Origin: Thermohalobaculum sp050330995
GTDB taxonomy: Bacteria > Pseudomonadota > Alphaproteobacteria > Rhodobacterales > Rhodobacteraceae
DNA length: 64,000 bases
Assembly (NCBI GenBank): GCA_050330995.1
Contig: JBHJHI010000037.1
Span: forward strand, 1-64,000
Reading direction: 5' to 3'
Shown here: piece after piece, positions 1 through 7,379 of the stretch
Position numbering within the stretch: the first letter of the stretch is position 1
Layout of the letters: every line of letters begins with the position of its first letter
Notes under the pieces: generated by a model
Told to the model about the DNA's origin: nothing
Database searches by the model: none
The model's input: only the letters and a program-made list of their open reading frames with translations
Translations under genes and position numbers: made by a program

Positions 1-427
1 GGTCGAGATTGCCGCGTCCGCCCATCTGGCGCCGGACCCGCTTCAGCCGGCAGATCTGGGCCTCGGTCTGACCGTTCGACCACGGCAGCGCGATCGCGGC
101 GGCGACAGCGGCACGGTCGGCGACGATGCCGTTCGCGACGCTCGCGACCGGGGAGGCGAGCGCCCCGGTGAGCCATGCGTCGAGACCTTCGCTATCGCGG
201 CCACGTACGAGACGGTGGAACGCCTCGGTCGCCTGCCGCGCGGCGACGAGGGCGGGCACCTCGCGCTCCACGGTCGCGACGATCGTCGCCTCGGCGCGGG
301 TGAGCTTGTCGCGCGCGAGCGTCAGCAGCCTGGCGAGCGCTCGCGGGCTCGGGCAGCGCCGGGGCCTATCGGCCGCCTCGTCGCGCCGCCGGCGGGTCGC
401 CCACTCGGCGACGACGCGGAGCGAACC

Positions 428-460
428 GGCGTTTCCGAAGGACCCCGCCTTTGGCGGGAA
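428..460. repeat. Short palindromic insertion, copy 1
   Basis: The stem CCCGCC (444-449) pairs with GGCGGG (453-458) around a TTT loop, and is preceded by GTTTCCGAAGGAC. It appears to add 30 bases in frame to the ISL3 transposase, giving PPKAGSFGNA where relatives read straight from GF to GSLRVVAEW. It shares the pattern TTNCGAAGN-stem-3-base loop-stem with copies at 955-983 and 4361-4388. Confidence 0.6.
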
Positions 461-953
461 GCCGGAGGCGCGCAGGCGCCGCCAGAGCTCGGCGCCGTTG
501 CGGCAGCCGCCGGTCCATTCGGCGTTCAGCCGGTCGAGCCAGGGCTCGAGCGAGCTGGCTCGCGGGCGGAAGGGCTCGGTGCGCCCACCGCGCAGGATGT
601 CGCGGACCAGCTTACGCGAGCGTCCGGTCCGGCGGACGATCTCCTCGATCGCGAGACCTTCTGCGTGGAACGCGAGCACCGCCGCTTCGGCTTCGGTGCG
701 TCGCAGCCATCCCTCGTACTGGAGCCGCTCAGCCGCCGTGAGCGTCGCTGGATCGACCGGCCCCTGACCGAGCGCCCGGCGAACGTCGCGCATCTCTCGC
801 CCGACGGCCATCAGGAAGGCGGCGCTCGCGTTCTCCATCAGATGCCAGCGGTCGGCGACCTGGATCGCTTCGGGCCGGGCCTCGGACGCGGCCTTGGCGT
901 AACTGCCGCCGCGGTCGCGGGCGATGACCTCGATGCTCGGCCGTGCGGCGAGC

Positions 954-983
954 CTTTCCGAAGGTCCCCGCCTCCGGCGGGAG
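954..983. repeat. Short palindromic insertion, copy 2
   Basis: The stem CCCGCC (967-972) pairs with GGCGGG (976-981) around a TCC loop, preceded by CTTTCCGAAGGTC. On the transposase strand it encodes about nine extra residues (SRRRRGPSE) between ATVAA and LAARP, a block that is continuous in ISL3 relatives. The frame is kept. Confidence 0.6.
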
Positions 984-1599
984 GCGGCGACCGTCGCCGG
1001 CTCGCGGTCGGGAAGGAGATCGATCACCTGCCGTCGCTTGAGGTCGCAGATCAGCGAACCGCCCCGGGAATCTCGGAGGCTGTTTGGCTGGGCTCAGGCT
1101 GCCATGCTCGGCTCCGCGATGGCAGCCCGAAAGTGAGCCTCGGCCTCGGCCGGGGTGGTATAGCCGAGGCGCTGGAGCAGGCGGCGGTTGTCGGACCAGT
1201 CGACCCACTCGAGGGTGGCGGCCTCCACCTCGTCGGCGTTGTGCCACGACCCGAGACGGCGGATGACCTCGGTCTCGGACAGGCCGATCACCGTCTCGGC
1301 GAGCGCGTTGTCAAAGCTGTCGCCGACACTGCCGACCGATGGCTCTATTTTCTCGTCGGCCAGCCGCTCTGAGTACTTAATGGACAAGTATTGGCTTCCA
1401 CGATCCGAATGATGAGTAGGAGATCCACTCGGGAATGGCGCTCGGTCATGCACTGCCTGCTCGAGAGCATCGAGGACGAACTGCGCGGTCGCCGTCGTCG
1501 AGACGCGCCAGCCGACGATCTTTCGCGCGAAGGCGTCGATGACGAAGGCGACGTAGACGAACCCGCGCCAGGACGACACGTAGGTGAAGTCGTTCGGGG

Positions 1600-1624
1600 G
1601 CGATCCTTCCACTGGAAGGATCGC
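1600..1624. repeat. Perfect 11-bp hairpin inserted in IS3 orfB
   Basis: GCGATCCTTCC (1600-1610) and GGAAGGATCGC (1614-1624) form a perfect stem around an ACT loop. It lies in an approximately 40-base insertion between codons for RPNQLW and NDFTYV, which are adjacent in IS3 relatives, and it shifts the frame. The CC-NNN-GG tip resembles the other small hairpins here, but the arm sequence differs. Confidence 0.6.
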
Positions 1625-1975
1625 TCGCCCCCTCACCCCAGAGCTGGTTCGGCCGCTCGGCCTGGAACTGACGGTTGACCTTGTCGCGCGGACAGGGCGT
1701 GGCCGGATCGCTGACGGTCGTCTTCACCGCCTTGCCGCGAACCACGCCGCGCAGGCCGAGCCTCCTCATCAGCCGCGCCACGGTGCAACGCGCCACCTCG
1801 ATGCCCTCCCGCAGAAGCTGATGCCAGACCTTGCGCACGCCGTAGACGCTGCAGTTGTCACGCCGACCCGACCGATCTCGCGGCTGAGCGCCTCGTCACG
1901 GCGTGACCGTGCCGAGCGCTTCGAGGGATCGCGGCGCTGGGCAAGATGCGCGTGATACGTCGACGGAGCGATCGG

Positions 1976-2017
1976 CATTCGGCGGCTCTCTCGAACCGAT
2001 GGCGTTCGCCGCCTCAT
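1976..2017. repeat. Hairpin-bearing insertion near the orfB start
   Basis: GGCGGC (1981-1986) pairs with GCCGCC (2008-2013), with an inner GAAC/GTTC pair. Relatives read directly from GVEPIC to VLPIAPSTYHAH. Here about 40 bases intervene and bring an in-frame stop. Confidence 0.5.
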
Positions 2018-2072
2018 CCCGTGCAGATCGGCTCGACCCCGTAGACATGACGATGATCGTCAATGAAGAGGA

Positions 2073-2434
2073 TCATGGCTTGAACCGGCGGTCGAGCTCC
2101 GCCTGGGCAAAATATGCCGACGCCTTGCGCAAGATCTCGCTGCGCGGACCTTCGGTTCGTTCGCCTGACGCAACTCGCGGACTTCACGCTCGAGCGCCTT
2201 CAACCGCGCTCTCTCATCCTCGCCGAGCGTGTCCGTGCCGTTCGTCGTGGCCTCGGCTTGACGCACCCAGGTGCGCAGGCTCTCACGACTGCACCCGAGC
2301 TTCTCGGCTACCGAACGCAGCGCCGCGCCCCGCGGCCGGCCATCCCTCTCCGCCTCGTGCACCAGCCGCACCGCGCGCTCGCGCAGCTCGGCCGGGTACG
2401 GCGGCTTCGTCGTCAGTTTCTTCTCCGTGCTCAT
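2073..2434 (-). pseudogene. IS3-family OrfA with a 20-base insertion
   Basis: The product starts MSTEKKLTTKPPYPAELRERAVRLV, with a helix-turn-helix (LRSVAEKLGCSRESLRTWVRQ) and a leucine-zipper-like tail (LKALEREVRELRQANE), as in IS3 OrfA. After RQANE the frame is lost because of a 20-base insertion (2139-2158). Past it the expected ending EILRKASAYFAQAELDRRFKP resumes in another frame and stops in an ATGA overlap with orfB. The inserted bases include CCGAAGGTCC, shared with palindrome copy 2. Confidence 0.8.
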
Positions 2435-2522
2435 GGGGCTCCATCCTCCAAGAGTTGGAGCCTCCGCGAAACCCGGAGCGGTTCAGCCGCGGAGCGCGGA
2501 GGCTTGTCGGCCGCGCACCGCC

Positions 2523-3368
2523 TCATTCCCGATCGTCCTCGCGGGAAGGCGGGAGAGCGGCGCGGCGGATGGCGCCCGGCGTCCTGTGGAGGGCGCGGCT
2601 CAGGGCTGCGTTCATGTGTGCCTGCGAGGAGAAGCCGGCCGCGTAGGCGATTTCGGCGAGCGGCGCATCGCTCTCCGTCAGCAGGGCGACCGCTCGGGCG
2701 ATCCGCCGCTCCATGACGAAGCGGTAAGGAGGCACGCCGAAGCTCGCCTTGAAGCGGCGCACGAAGGCATCGCGCGAGAGACCGGCGACCGCCGCCAGCG
2801 CCTCGACGGTGAGCGTCTCCTCGAGATGGTCGTCCACATGCGTCGTCAGCCGACGCGCGAGCGCCTCGCCGAGGCACGACCCGGTTCGATCATGCGTCTC
2901 CGCCCCGATCTCCCGCCGCGCGGCGGCGATGAGGGTCGCGGCGAGGCCGGCGGCGATGCCGGCGTCGTAGCACCCGCCCCTCTCGACCTGTCGCAGCAAG
3001 AGACCCACGACCACGGCGGCCTCGGGACACCAGAGCCGCTCGACCGGCGTGTCGGTCACCGCGACACCGCTGAGGACGAGGCCGCGTGCCGCCGCGGGCT
3101 CGCCGCGCACCGCGACCGCGAGGCCCGGCGGCACGGCGATCATGCCTCCGGCACGCGTGCCGCTCGCGAGGCGGTGCCGCCCGGCGGCGACGCGGACCGG
3201 CATTGGCGTGGCGGAGACGACGAGCGCGCCAAGCGAGACCGGCCAAGGCGCCTCTGTCAGCGTCTCGACACGCACATCGAGGATGGCGCGCAGGGCGGCG
3301 TCTCCGGCCTCATCGGGCAGCGCCGGTTCCCTCCTTGGTCTCGCGTCAGGGATCGATGACTTGTTCAT
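2523..3368 (-). CDS. AraC-family transcriptional regulator
   Basis: The C-terminal ~100 residues are a classic AraC double helix-turn-helix: LTVEALAAVAGLSRDAFVRRFKASFG, then PLAEIAYAAGFSSQAHMNAALSRALHRTPGAIRR. The N-terminal ~170 residues look like a cupin-type effector domain (VRVAAGRHRLASGTRAGGMIAVPPGLAVAVRGE). I chose the ATG at 3368 (MNKSSIPDARPRREP); the frame stays open upstream to 3530, but that part lacks domain-like sequence. About 281 residues is usual for the family. It stands alone between insertion sequences, and no obvious target gene is adjacent. The effector is unknown. Confidence 0.85.
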   Translation of the reverse strand: MNKSSIPDARPRREPALPDEAGDAALRAILDVRVETLTEAPWPVSLGALVVSATPMPVRVAAGRHRLASGTRAGGMIAVPPGLAVAVRGEPAAARGLVLSGVAVTDTPVERLWCPEAAVVVGLLLRQVERGGCYDAGIAAGLAATLIAAARREIGAETHDRTGSCLGEALARRLTTHVDDHLEETLTVEALAAVAGLSRDAFVRRFKASFGVPPYRFVMERRIARAVALLTESDAPLAEIAYAAGFSSQAHMNAALSRALHRTPGAIRRAALPPSREDDRE

Positions 3369-3702
3369 AGGACCGGAATACGCGACTGCGCACGCTGGGT
3401 ATTTCGCTCCTGGCGCGCGCCGTTCGGACACAGGACACCAATCGTGAAACGCGCCCTCGAAAACTTGAAAGGCGGTGCGCGACGCGGGGCTGGTGTAACG
3501 GGACACGCCACTGAGACCGTAAGGCGACACCCAGGTTTACGAGGTGCCGCCGTGGCCTGATCGGTGAACCGCGCCGGATTTCCCGGAGTGGGATGGGTGG
3601 TGCATCCAAAAATCTGGAATTTTAGTGGGCGGGTCGCTCCGTAGGGCGGGGCATCCACCGCATCAGTTCATGCTCGTGCTCCCCGGCGCGAGGTAGAGCC
3701 TG
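3369..3702. other. Gene-free stretch between araC-like gene and IS remnants
   Basis: About 330 bases with no supported gene. An AT-rich island (about 3605-3627) could hold the promoter of the AraC-family gene; no convincing -35/-10 pair was found. Short open frames across it have no recognisable content. Confidence 0.5.
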
Positions 3703-3810
3703 TTATGCACCCTCGATCAGAGGTGCTGCGTTCTGCAGCATGACGAGGGCGAAGGCGACGACGTGCAGTCCTGCGAGTGTTAGAGGCAGGCGCTCATAGT
3801 CTTTGACTGG
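3703..3810 (-). pseudogene. IS5-type transposase, 3' scrap
   Basis: About 33 codons ending in a stop at 3703-3705 read VKDYERLPLTLAGLHVVAFALVMLQNAAPLIEGA (shown here in parts: VKDYERLPLTLAGL, then HVVAFALVMLQNAAPLIEGA). This matches the end of IS5-type DDE transposases as I remember them. The rest of that gene is gone; it is cut by the left end of the next IS3 element at about 3822. Confidence 0.65.
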
Positions 3811-3869
3811 CCTACCCCCTCTGACCGGATCCACCCTGTATGATCGGCCGAGGCCGGGGAGGAGAATCC

Positions 3870-4145
3870 ATGGCGAGCAAGCGCCACAAGCCCGAGGAGA
3901 TCGTCGCGAAGCTGCGGCAGGTGGACGTGATGGTGGCGCAGGGGACTGCCCTGCCCGAGGCGATCCGCTCGATCGGGGTGAGCCAGGTCACCTACAACCG
4001 CTGGCGCAACGAGTTTGGCGGACTGAAGCTCGGCCAGGTGAAGCGTCTGAAGGAGCTGGAGCAGGAGAACCTGCGGCTGCGCAAGGCGGTCTCCGATCTC
4101 ACGCTCGACAAGACGATCCTGTCAGAGGCGCTCCGGGGAAACTGA
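3870..4145 (+). CDS. IS3-family OrfA (DNA-binding subunit)
   Basis: MASKRHKPEEIVAKLRQVDV starts a 91-residue OrfA with the usual helix-turn-helix (LPEAIRSIGVSQVTYNRWRNEFGG) and leucine-zipper end (LKELEQENLRLRKAVSDLTLDKTILSEAL). ATG 3870 is preferred because GGGGAGGAGAA lies just upstream; an upstream ATG at 3840 would add ten unsupported residues. In IS3 elements OrfA acts with an OrfAB frameshift product; here orfB is broken, so mobility is unlikely. Confidence 0.8.
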   Translation: MASKRHKPEEIVAKLRQVDVMVAQGTALPEAIRSIGVSQVTYNRWRNEFGGLKLGQVKRLKELEQENLRLRKAVSDLTLDKTILSEALRGN

Positions 4146-4799
4146 TCAGCCCCGCGCGTCGGCGTGAGAAGGTCCGCGAGGTCTGCTCGGCGCTCGGCGT
4201 CTCCGAGCGCCGAGCCCATCGGGTTCTCGGCCAACCGCGCTCGAGGCAGCGCCGGAAGGCGAGGGCGGCGGACGACGAGGCGCAGCCGACCGCCGATATC
4301 GTCGAGCTTGCCACTCCTTACGGCCGCTACGGCTACCGCTGGATCACCGCGCTTCTGCGCGTTTGCGAAGCTTCTTGCCTCCGGCAAGAGGCGGGCTGGT
4401 CGGTGAACAGGAAGCGGGTCGAGCGGATCTGGCGGCGCGAGGGGCTGAAGGTGCCGAGGAAGCAGCCGAAGAGGGGCCGGCTCTAGTTGAACGACGGGTC
4501 CTGCGTCCGTCTTCGGCCCGAGAGGGCCTACCACGTCTGGGCCTACGACTTTGTCCACGACCGCAACCACGACGGTCGGAAGTATCGCATGCTGTGCGTG
4601 GTCGACGAGTTCACCAAGGAGGCGCTCGCCATCCGGGTCGAGCGCCGGCTCGGGTCGGACGAGGTGCTCGAAGTTTTGGCCGAGCTGATGCTGGAGCGCG
4701 GTGTCCCCGATTACATTCGCTCGGACAATGGTTCGGAGTTCGTCGCCAAAGCGGTGAAGAACTGGATCGCCGCGGTCGGCACCAAGACGGCTTCGACCC
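4139..4799 (+). pseudogene. IS3-family transposase OrfB with amber codon
   Basis: The frame reads KLISPARRREKVREVCSALG, then YGRYGYRWITALLR, WSVNRKRVERIWRREGLKVP and the integrase core YHVWAYDFVHDRNHDGRKYRMLCVVDEF through RSDNGSEFVAKAV. A TAG at 4484-4486 replaces the tryptophan of the usual RGRLWLNDGSC. A 27-base hairpin insertion (4361-4387) adds VCEASCLRQ in frame just before EAGWSVNRKRV. The conserved end beyond VGTKTA is absent because the gene is fused to IS256 sequence. Non-functional. Confidence 0.85.
4361..4388. repeat. Short palindromic insertion, copy 3
   Basis: CTTGCC (4374-4379) pairs with GGCAAG (4383-4388) around TCC, preceded by GTTTGCGAAGC. Same layout as the copies at 428-460 and 954-983. 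It adds 27 bases to the IS3 orfB and keeps the frame. Confidence 0.6.
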
Positions 4800-4805
4800 C
4801 CGGCT

Positions 4806-5071
4806 GCTTTCATCGGAGTCTGCCGAAATCCGCGCGCTTTTTACACAGCCAGGTCCGTCATCGCACCGTGCGCACGAAAGGAGCGCTCTCGCAGAAGACC
4901 GCCATGCTGATGGTCTTCACCCTGACTCAGGCCGCCGCCAAGACATGGCGCCGGCTCAAGGGGGCCGCTCAGCTCCCGAAGCTGATCGAGGGCGTTCAGT
5001 TCACCGACGGCGTCGCGCTCGCCGACGCCGAAACCCGTGCCGCCTTATCAACAGCCGTCACCCAAACTTGA
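4806..5071 (+). pseudogene. IS256-type transposase, C-terminal tail
   Basis: In the same frame as the preceding IS3 fragment, the sequence reads VRHRTVRTKGALSQKTAMLM, VFTLTQAAAKTWRRLKG and QLPKLIEGVQFTDG, the conserved end of IS256/mutator transposases. The upstream catalytic part is absent. The junction with the IS3 frame near 4800 creates a chimeric reading frame that is most likely a deletion scar, not a functional fusion. Confidence 0.75.
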
Positions 5072-5162
5072 CCATAGCTCCGGGCGCCCTCGTCGACGCG
5101 GCGACCGGGAGCACACGGGCGTCAGGGGCGCCGGCGAACGCCCCCTCGCTCCGTGCGCCGGT

Positions 5163-5681
5163 TCAGCTCGCCACGACGTCGACGGCGAAGAGCGTCACCG
5201 GCACCGCGCCCTCGTTGCGCCACCAGTTCGGGTTCGGTCCGAAGTCCTCGAAGGTTTCGCTCGGGCCGAGCGTCAGCGTTCCCTCCGGACCGTAGTAGGT
5301 GAGGTTGCCCTCGGTGACCACGAAATAGGCGGGCCGGTCGGGCTGGGCATGCAGCGGCACGATCCCGCCGGGGTTGACCTCGACGCGCCGCGCCCGCAGC
5401 CGGAGACCCGAGAGATCGCCGAGGCCCTCGACCTCGCCGAGCGCCTCCGCGAGATCGATCTCGGCGAGGACCGTGACCGTCTCGTCGACCAGCCGCGCGG
5501 GGCCGTCATAGCCGTCGATTGTGGCCGTACCGGCGCCTTCGGGCCAGTCGATCTCGCCCGCCGGGGCGTAGTCGGGCGCGGCGGCGGGGCTCGTGGGCTC
5601 GAGCGTGCAGGCAGGGTCGCCGCCTTCGGGGCAGAGGTCGCCCACGAAGATGAACACCGGCTCGTCGCCGTCGTTGTGTGT
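5163..5681 (-). pseudogene. Cupin-domain protein cut by IS66-type element
   Basis: The minus-strand frame downstream of the element (about 170 residues) reads DEPVFIFVGDLCPEGGDPAC, then a cupin-like part LRARRVEVNPGGIVPLHAQP, RPAYFVVTEGNLTYYGPEGT and FGPNPNWWRNEGAVPVTLFAVDVV. This looks like the C-terminal part of a periplasmic cupin protein (a metal-binding beta-barrel fold; substrate unknown). Its start and signal peptide are missing, and no matching 5' half is visible on the far side of the element, so a deletion probably followed the insertion. Confidence 0.65.
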
Positions 5682-7149
5682 TTGCTCACCGGGGTGGCTG
5701 AGAGGGTTGCGTTCGGGGCGTGGTCGTGGGTCGATGGCCGGGTGAGCAAGGGCCCGCGATATCGCCTGAGCGAGGCGGAGAAGGACGCGCTGCTGGCCGA
5801 CCAGGCGGCGCTGATCGACGCTCAGGCCGCCCGGATCCGGGAACTGGAAGCGGCGCTGAAGGGCTCGGATGACGGCCCTGCCGGAGGCTCGGGCGGGGCG
5901 GCGAAGAAGACGCCGCGCAACTCGCACCTGCCGCCGTCGGCGGGACAGAAGGCCGAAAGGCCGGCCAAGCCCCGCAAACCGCGGCCGTCCCGCCCCGGCA
6001 CGACACGGCGCTTGGCGGAGACCCCCGACCGGACGCTGCGGTGCCACGCCGAGGCCTGCACCAAGTGCGGGGCAGACGTCTTCGAGGCGCCCCAGCGGCT
6101 GCGGTGTCGCTACGATCATGTCGAGATCCCGCCGATCGTGCCGTGCGTCACTCGCGTCGAGCTGTTCGGCGGACGCTGCCCCTGTTGCGGCGGGCGCTAC
6201 CGCGCGCCGGCGCCCGAGGGCATGGCGCCGGGCACGCCGTTCGGGGCGAACATCCATGCGCTGCTGCTCTACCTGCACCACAGCCACCACGTCGGGTTCG
6301 AGCGCCTGAGCCGGCTGATGGCCGAGCTGTTCGGCGTCTCGATCTCCGAGGGTGCGATCTCGAACGCGTTCGCGCGGGTCGCGCCGTCGCTCGAGACCAC
6401 GCGCCAGGCGATCAAGGAGACGCTGCGAGCGGCCGAGATCATCGCGTCCGACGAGACCACCACCCGGATCGACGGCGTGACCCACTGGCAGTGGGTGTTC
6501 GTCGCCGGGGATGTCGTGCTCCACGAGGTCGCCCCGCGCCGGGCGAAGACCGTGGCCGAGGACGTGCTCGCCGGCCACCGGCCGCAGGTCTGGATCTCCG
6601 ACCGCTACGCCGGGCAGCAGGACCTCGCCGGCGCCCACCAGGTCTGCCTCGCCCATGTCCTGCGCGACGTCCAATACGCCATCGACTGCGGCGACGGCGT
6701 CACCGCCCCCCGCATCGCCGAACGGCTCGCCTGGGCGATCGAGGTCGGCCGGCGACGAGACCGCCTCACCGACAGCACGCTGGCGCAGTACAAGGCCCGC
6801 GTCGAACGCCAGCTCGATGCGCTGCTCGGGTATCCGGCGGCGCATCCGGCCGGGCGGGCGCTGCAGGCCAAGCTCAAGCCCTGGCGCGGCAAGCTGTTCG
6901 TGTTCCTCGAGGACCGCCGGGTGCCGGCGACCAACAACGCCTCCGAGCAGGAGATCAGGCCCTCGGTCGTGTTCCGCAAGGTCACCAACGGCTTCCGCTC
7001 GGACTGGGGCGCCGGCGTCCACGCCGGCTATCGCTCGCTCGTCAGCACCGCGCGCCGTCAGACCCACACCGCCATCGAGACCGTCCGCGCCCTGATCACC
7101 GGCCAGCCCCTCTCCGGCATGCACGCCATCATGCCACCCCCGTGAGCAA
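5682..7149 (+). mobile_element. IS66-family-like element, complete
   Basis: The ends are inverted repeats of 17 bases with one mismatch: TTGCTCACCGGGGTGGC at 5682-5698 and the reverse complement TTGCTCACGGGGGTGGC at 7133-7149. A single long transposase gene fills the 1468-base element; there are no TnpA/TnpB accessory genes as in classical IS66. No target duplication is obvious: the flanks TTGTGTGT and TCACCCAT do not match. That fits a rearrangement after insertion. Confidence 0.7.
5742..7145 (+). CDS. IS66-family transposase
   Basis: About 467 residues from GTG 5742 (VSKGPRYRLSEAEKDALLAD). It has a coiled-coil start (ALIDAQAARIRELEAAL), a basic linker (KKTPRNSHLPPSAGQK), a zinc-finger region (CTKCGADVFEAP, CPCCGGRYRAP), then the catalytic domain: IIASDETTTRIDGVTHWQWVF, WISDRYAGQQ, CLAHVLRDVQYAID and the closing TNNASEQEIRPSVVFRKVTNG. 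These are IS66-type DDE motifs (first Asp in SDET, second in SDRY, Glu in ASEQEIR). An upstream GTG at 5694 in the same frame is possible. It is uninterrupted, so this may be the only active transposase in the window. Confidence 0.85.
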   Translation: MSKGPRYRLSEAEKDALLADQAALIDAQAARIRELEAALKGSDDGPAGGSGGAAKKTPRNSHLPPSAGQKAERPAKPRKPRPSRPGTTRRLAETPDRTLRCHAEACTKCGADVFEAPQRLRCRYDHVEIPPIVPCVTRVELFGGRCPCCGGRYRAPAPEGMAPGTPFGANIHALLLYLHHSHHVGFERLSRLMAELFGVSISEGAISNAFARVAPSLETTRQAIKETLRAAEIIASDETTTRIDGVTHWQWVFVAGDVVLHEVAPRRAKTVAEDVLAGHRPQVWISDRYAGQQDLAGAHQVCLAHVLRDVQYAIDCGDGVTAPRIAERLAWAIEVGRRRDRLTDSTLAQYKARVERQLDALLGYPAAHPAGRALQAKLKPWRGKLFVFLEDRRVPATNNASEQEIRPSVVFRKVTNGFRSDWGAGVHAGYRSLVSTARRQTHTAIETVRALITGQPLSGMHAIMPPP

Positions 7150-7151
7150 TC

Positions 7152-7183
7152 ACCCATCATAAGCTCATACGGACTCTTATGAT
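7152..7183. other. AT-rich inverted repeat beside the IS66-type element
   Basis: ATCATAAG and CTTATGAT form an 8-bp inverted repeat with a 12-base loop in a short AT-rich patch (to about 7225), directly outside the right end of the element. Base composition is unlike its GC-rich surroundings. It could be the end of a further mobile element or a transcription stop. Confidence 0.4.
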
Positions 7184-7379
7184 TTGGTTGCGATAGAAAA
7201 CAACATTATCAATCTCAATGTATTGTCACTCGACTTCGGGACGGTGCCTTGCCTGCGGCGGCGTGGCTGATGCCCGGCGGGCTCGCAACGCTCCGCCGGC
7301 GCAGCCGAGGGGACGGGCGGCGTCGGACATTTCTCGGTGTCGTCTTGCCTCGATGTCCGAAGGTGGCACGTCCCGGACC

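Larger units (their letters stand above)
1..1054 (-). pseudogene. ISL3-family transposase, fragment
   Basis: One open frame runs from the left window edge to the IS3 junction at about 1055. The translation has the ISL3 signature: LICDLKRRQVIDLLPDRE near the start, then ARDRGGSYAKAA, VADRWHLMENAS, and the C-terminal WSNGQTEAQICRLKRVRRQMGG. The 5' end of the gene is missing and the 3' end lies outside the window, so it is called a fragment. Two short hairpin sequences (428-457 and about 955-983) add roughly ten residues each (PPKAGSFGNA and SRRRRGPSER) inside conserved blocks without breaking the frame. ISL3 transposases are DDE enzymes; this copy is unlikely to be active. Family assignment is from motif recall. 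Confidence 0.85.
1094..2076 (-). pseudogene. IS3-family transposase OrfB, multiply broken
   Basis: Reading from ATG at 2076, the frame starts MILFIDDHRHVYGVEPIC, the typical IS3 OrfB start. It is then broken three times: a hairpin-bearing insertion at about 1976-2017 that introduces a stop, a probable 1-base deletion near 1863 (LSREIGRV then a shift to NCSVYGVRKVW), and a 40-base hairpin insertion around 1600-1624 that interrupts RPNQLW/NDFTYV. The 3' part still encodes an integrase core (FTYVSSWRGFVYVAFVIDAFARKIVGW, HHSDRGSQY, SVGSVGDSFDNALAE). It cannot make a full transposase. Confidence 0.85.
1056..2484 (-). mobile_element. Decayed IS3-family element
   Basis: Terminal inverted repeats are visible: GAACCGCCCCGGGAATCTCG reading in from 1056, and on the other strand GAACCGCTCCGGGTTTCGCG reading in from 2484. 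The trinucleotide AGC lies directly outside both ends (1053-1055 and 2485-2487) and may be the target duplication. It contains orfA and orfB, both disrupted. It sits inside or against the ISL3 fragment, so it inserted after that element. I see no ISL3 sequence beyond 2485, so the insertion was probably followed by a deletion. Confidence 0.75.
3822..4805 (+). mobile_element. IS3-family element, right end lost
   Basis: The left end is probably TGACCGGATCCACC at 3822, directly after the IS5 scrap. orfA is intact, while orfB has an in-frame hairpin insertion, an amber codon, and lacks its C-terminal third. At about 4800 the sequence passes into the tail of an IS256-type transposase, so the right half was removed by a later rearrangement. 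Confidence 0.7.

Noticed and set aside
5163..7160. Single 665-residue minus-strand protein over the IS66 element
   Set aside because: Antisense open frame through the transposase is a GC-rich shadow; only the part left of the element looks like a real (cupin) gene.
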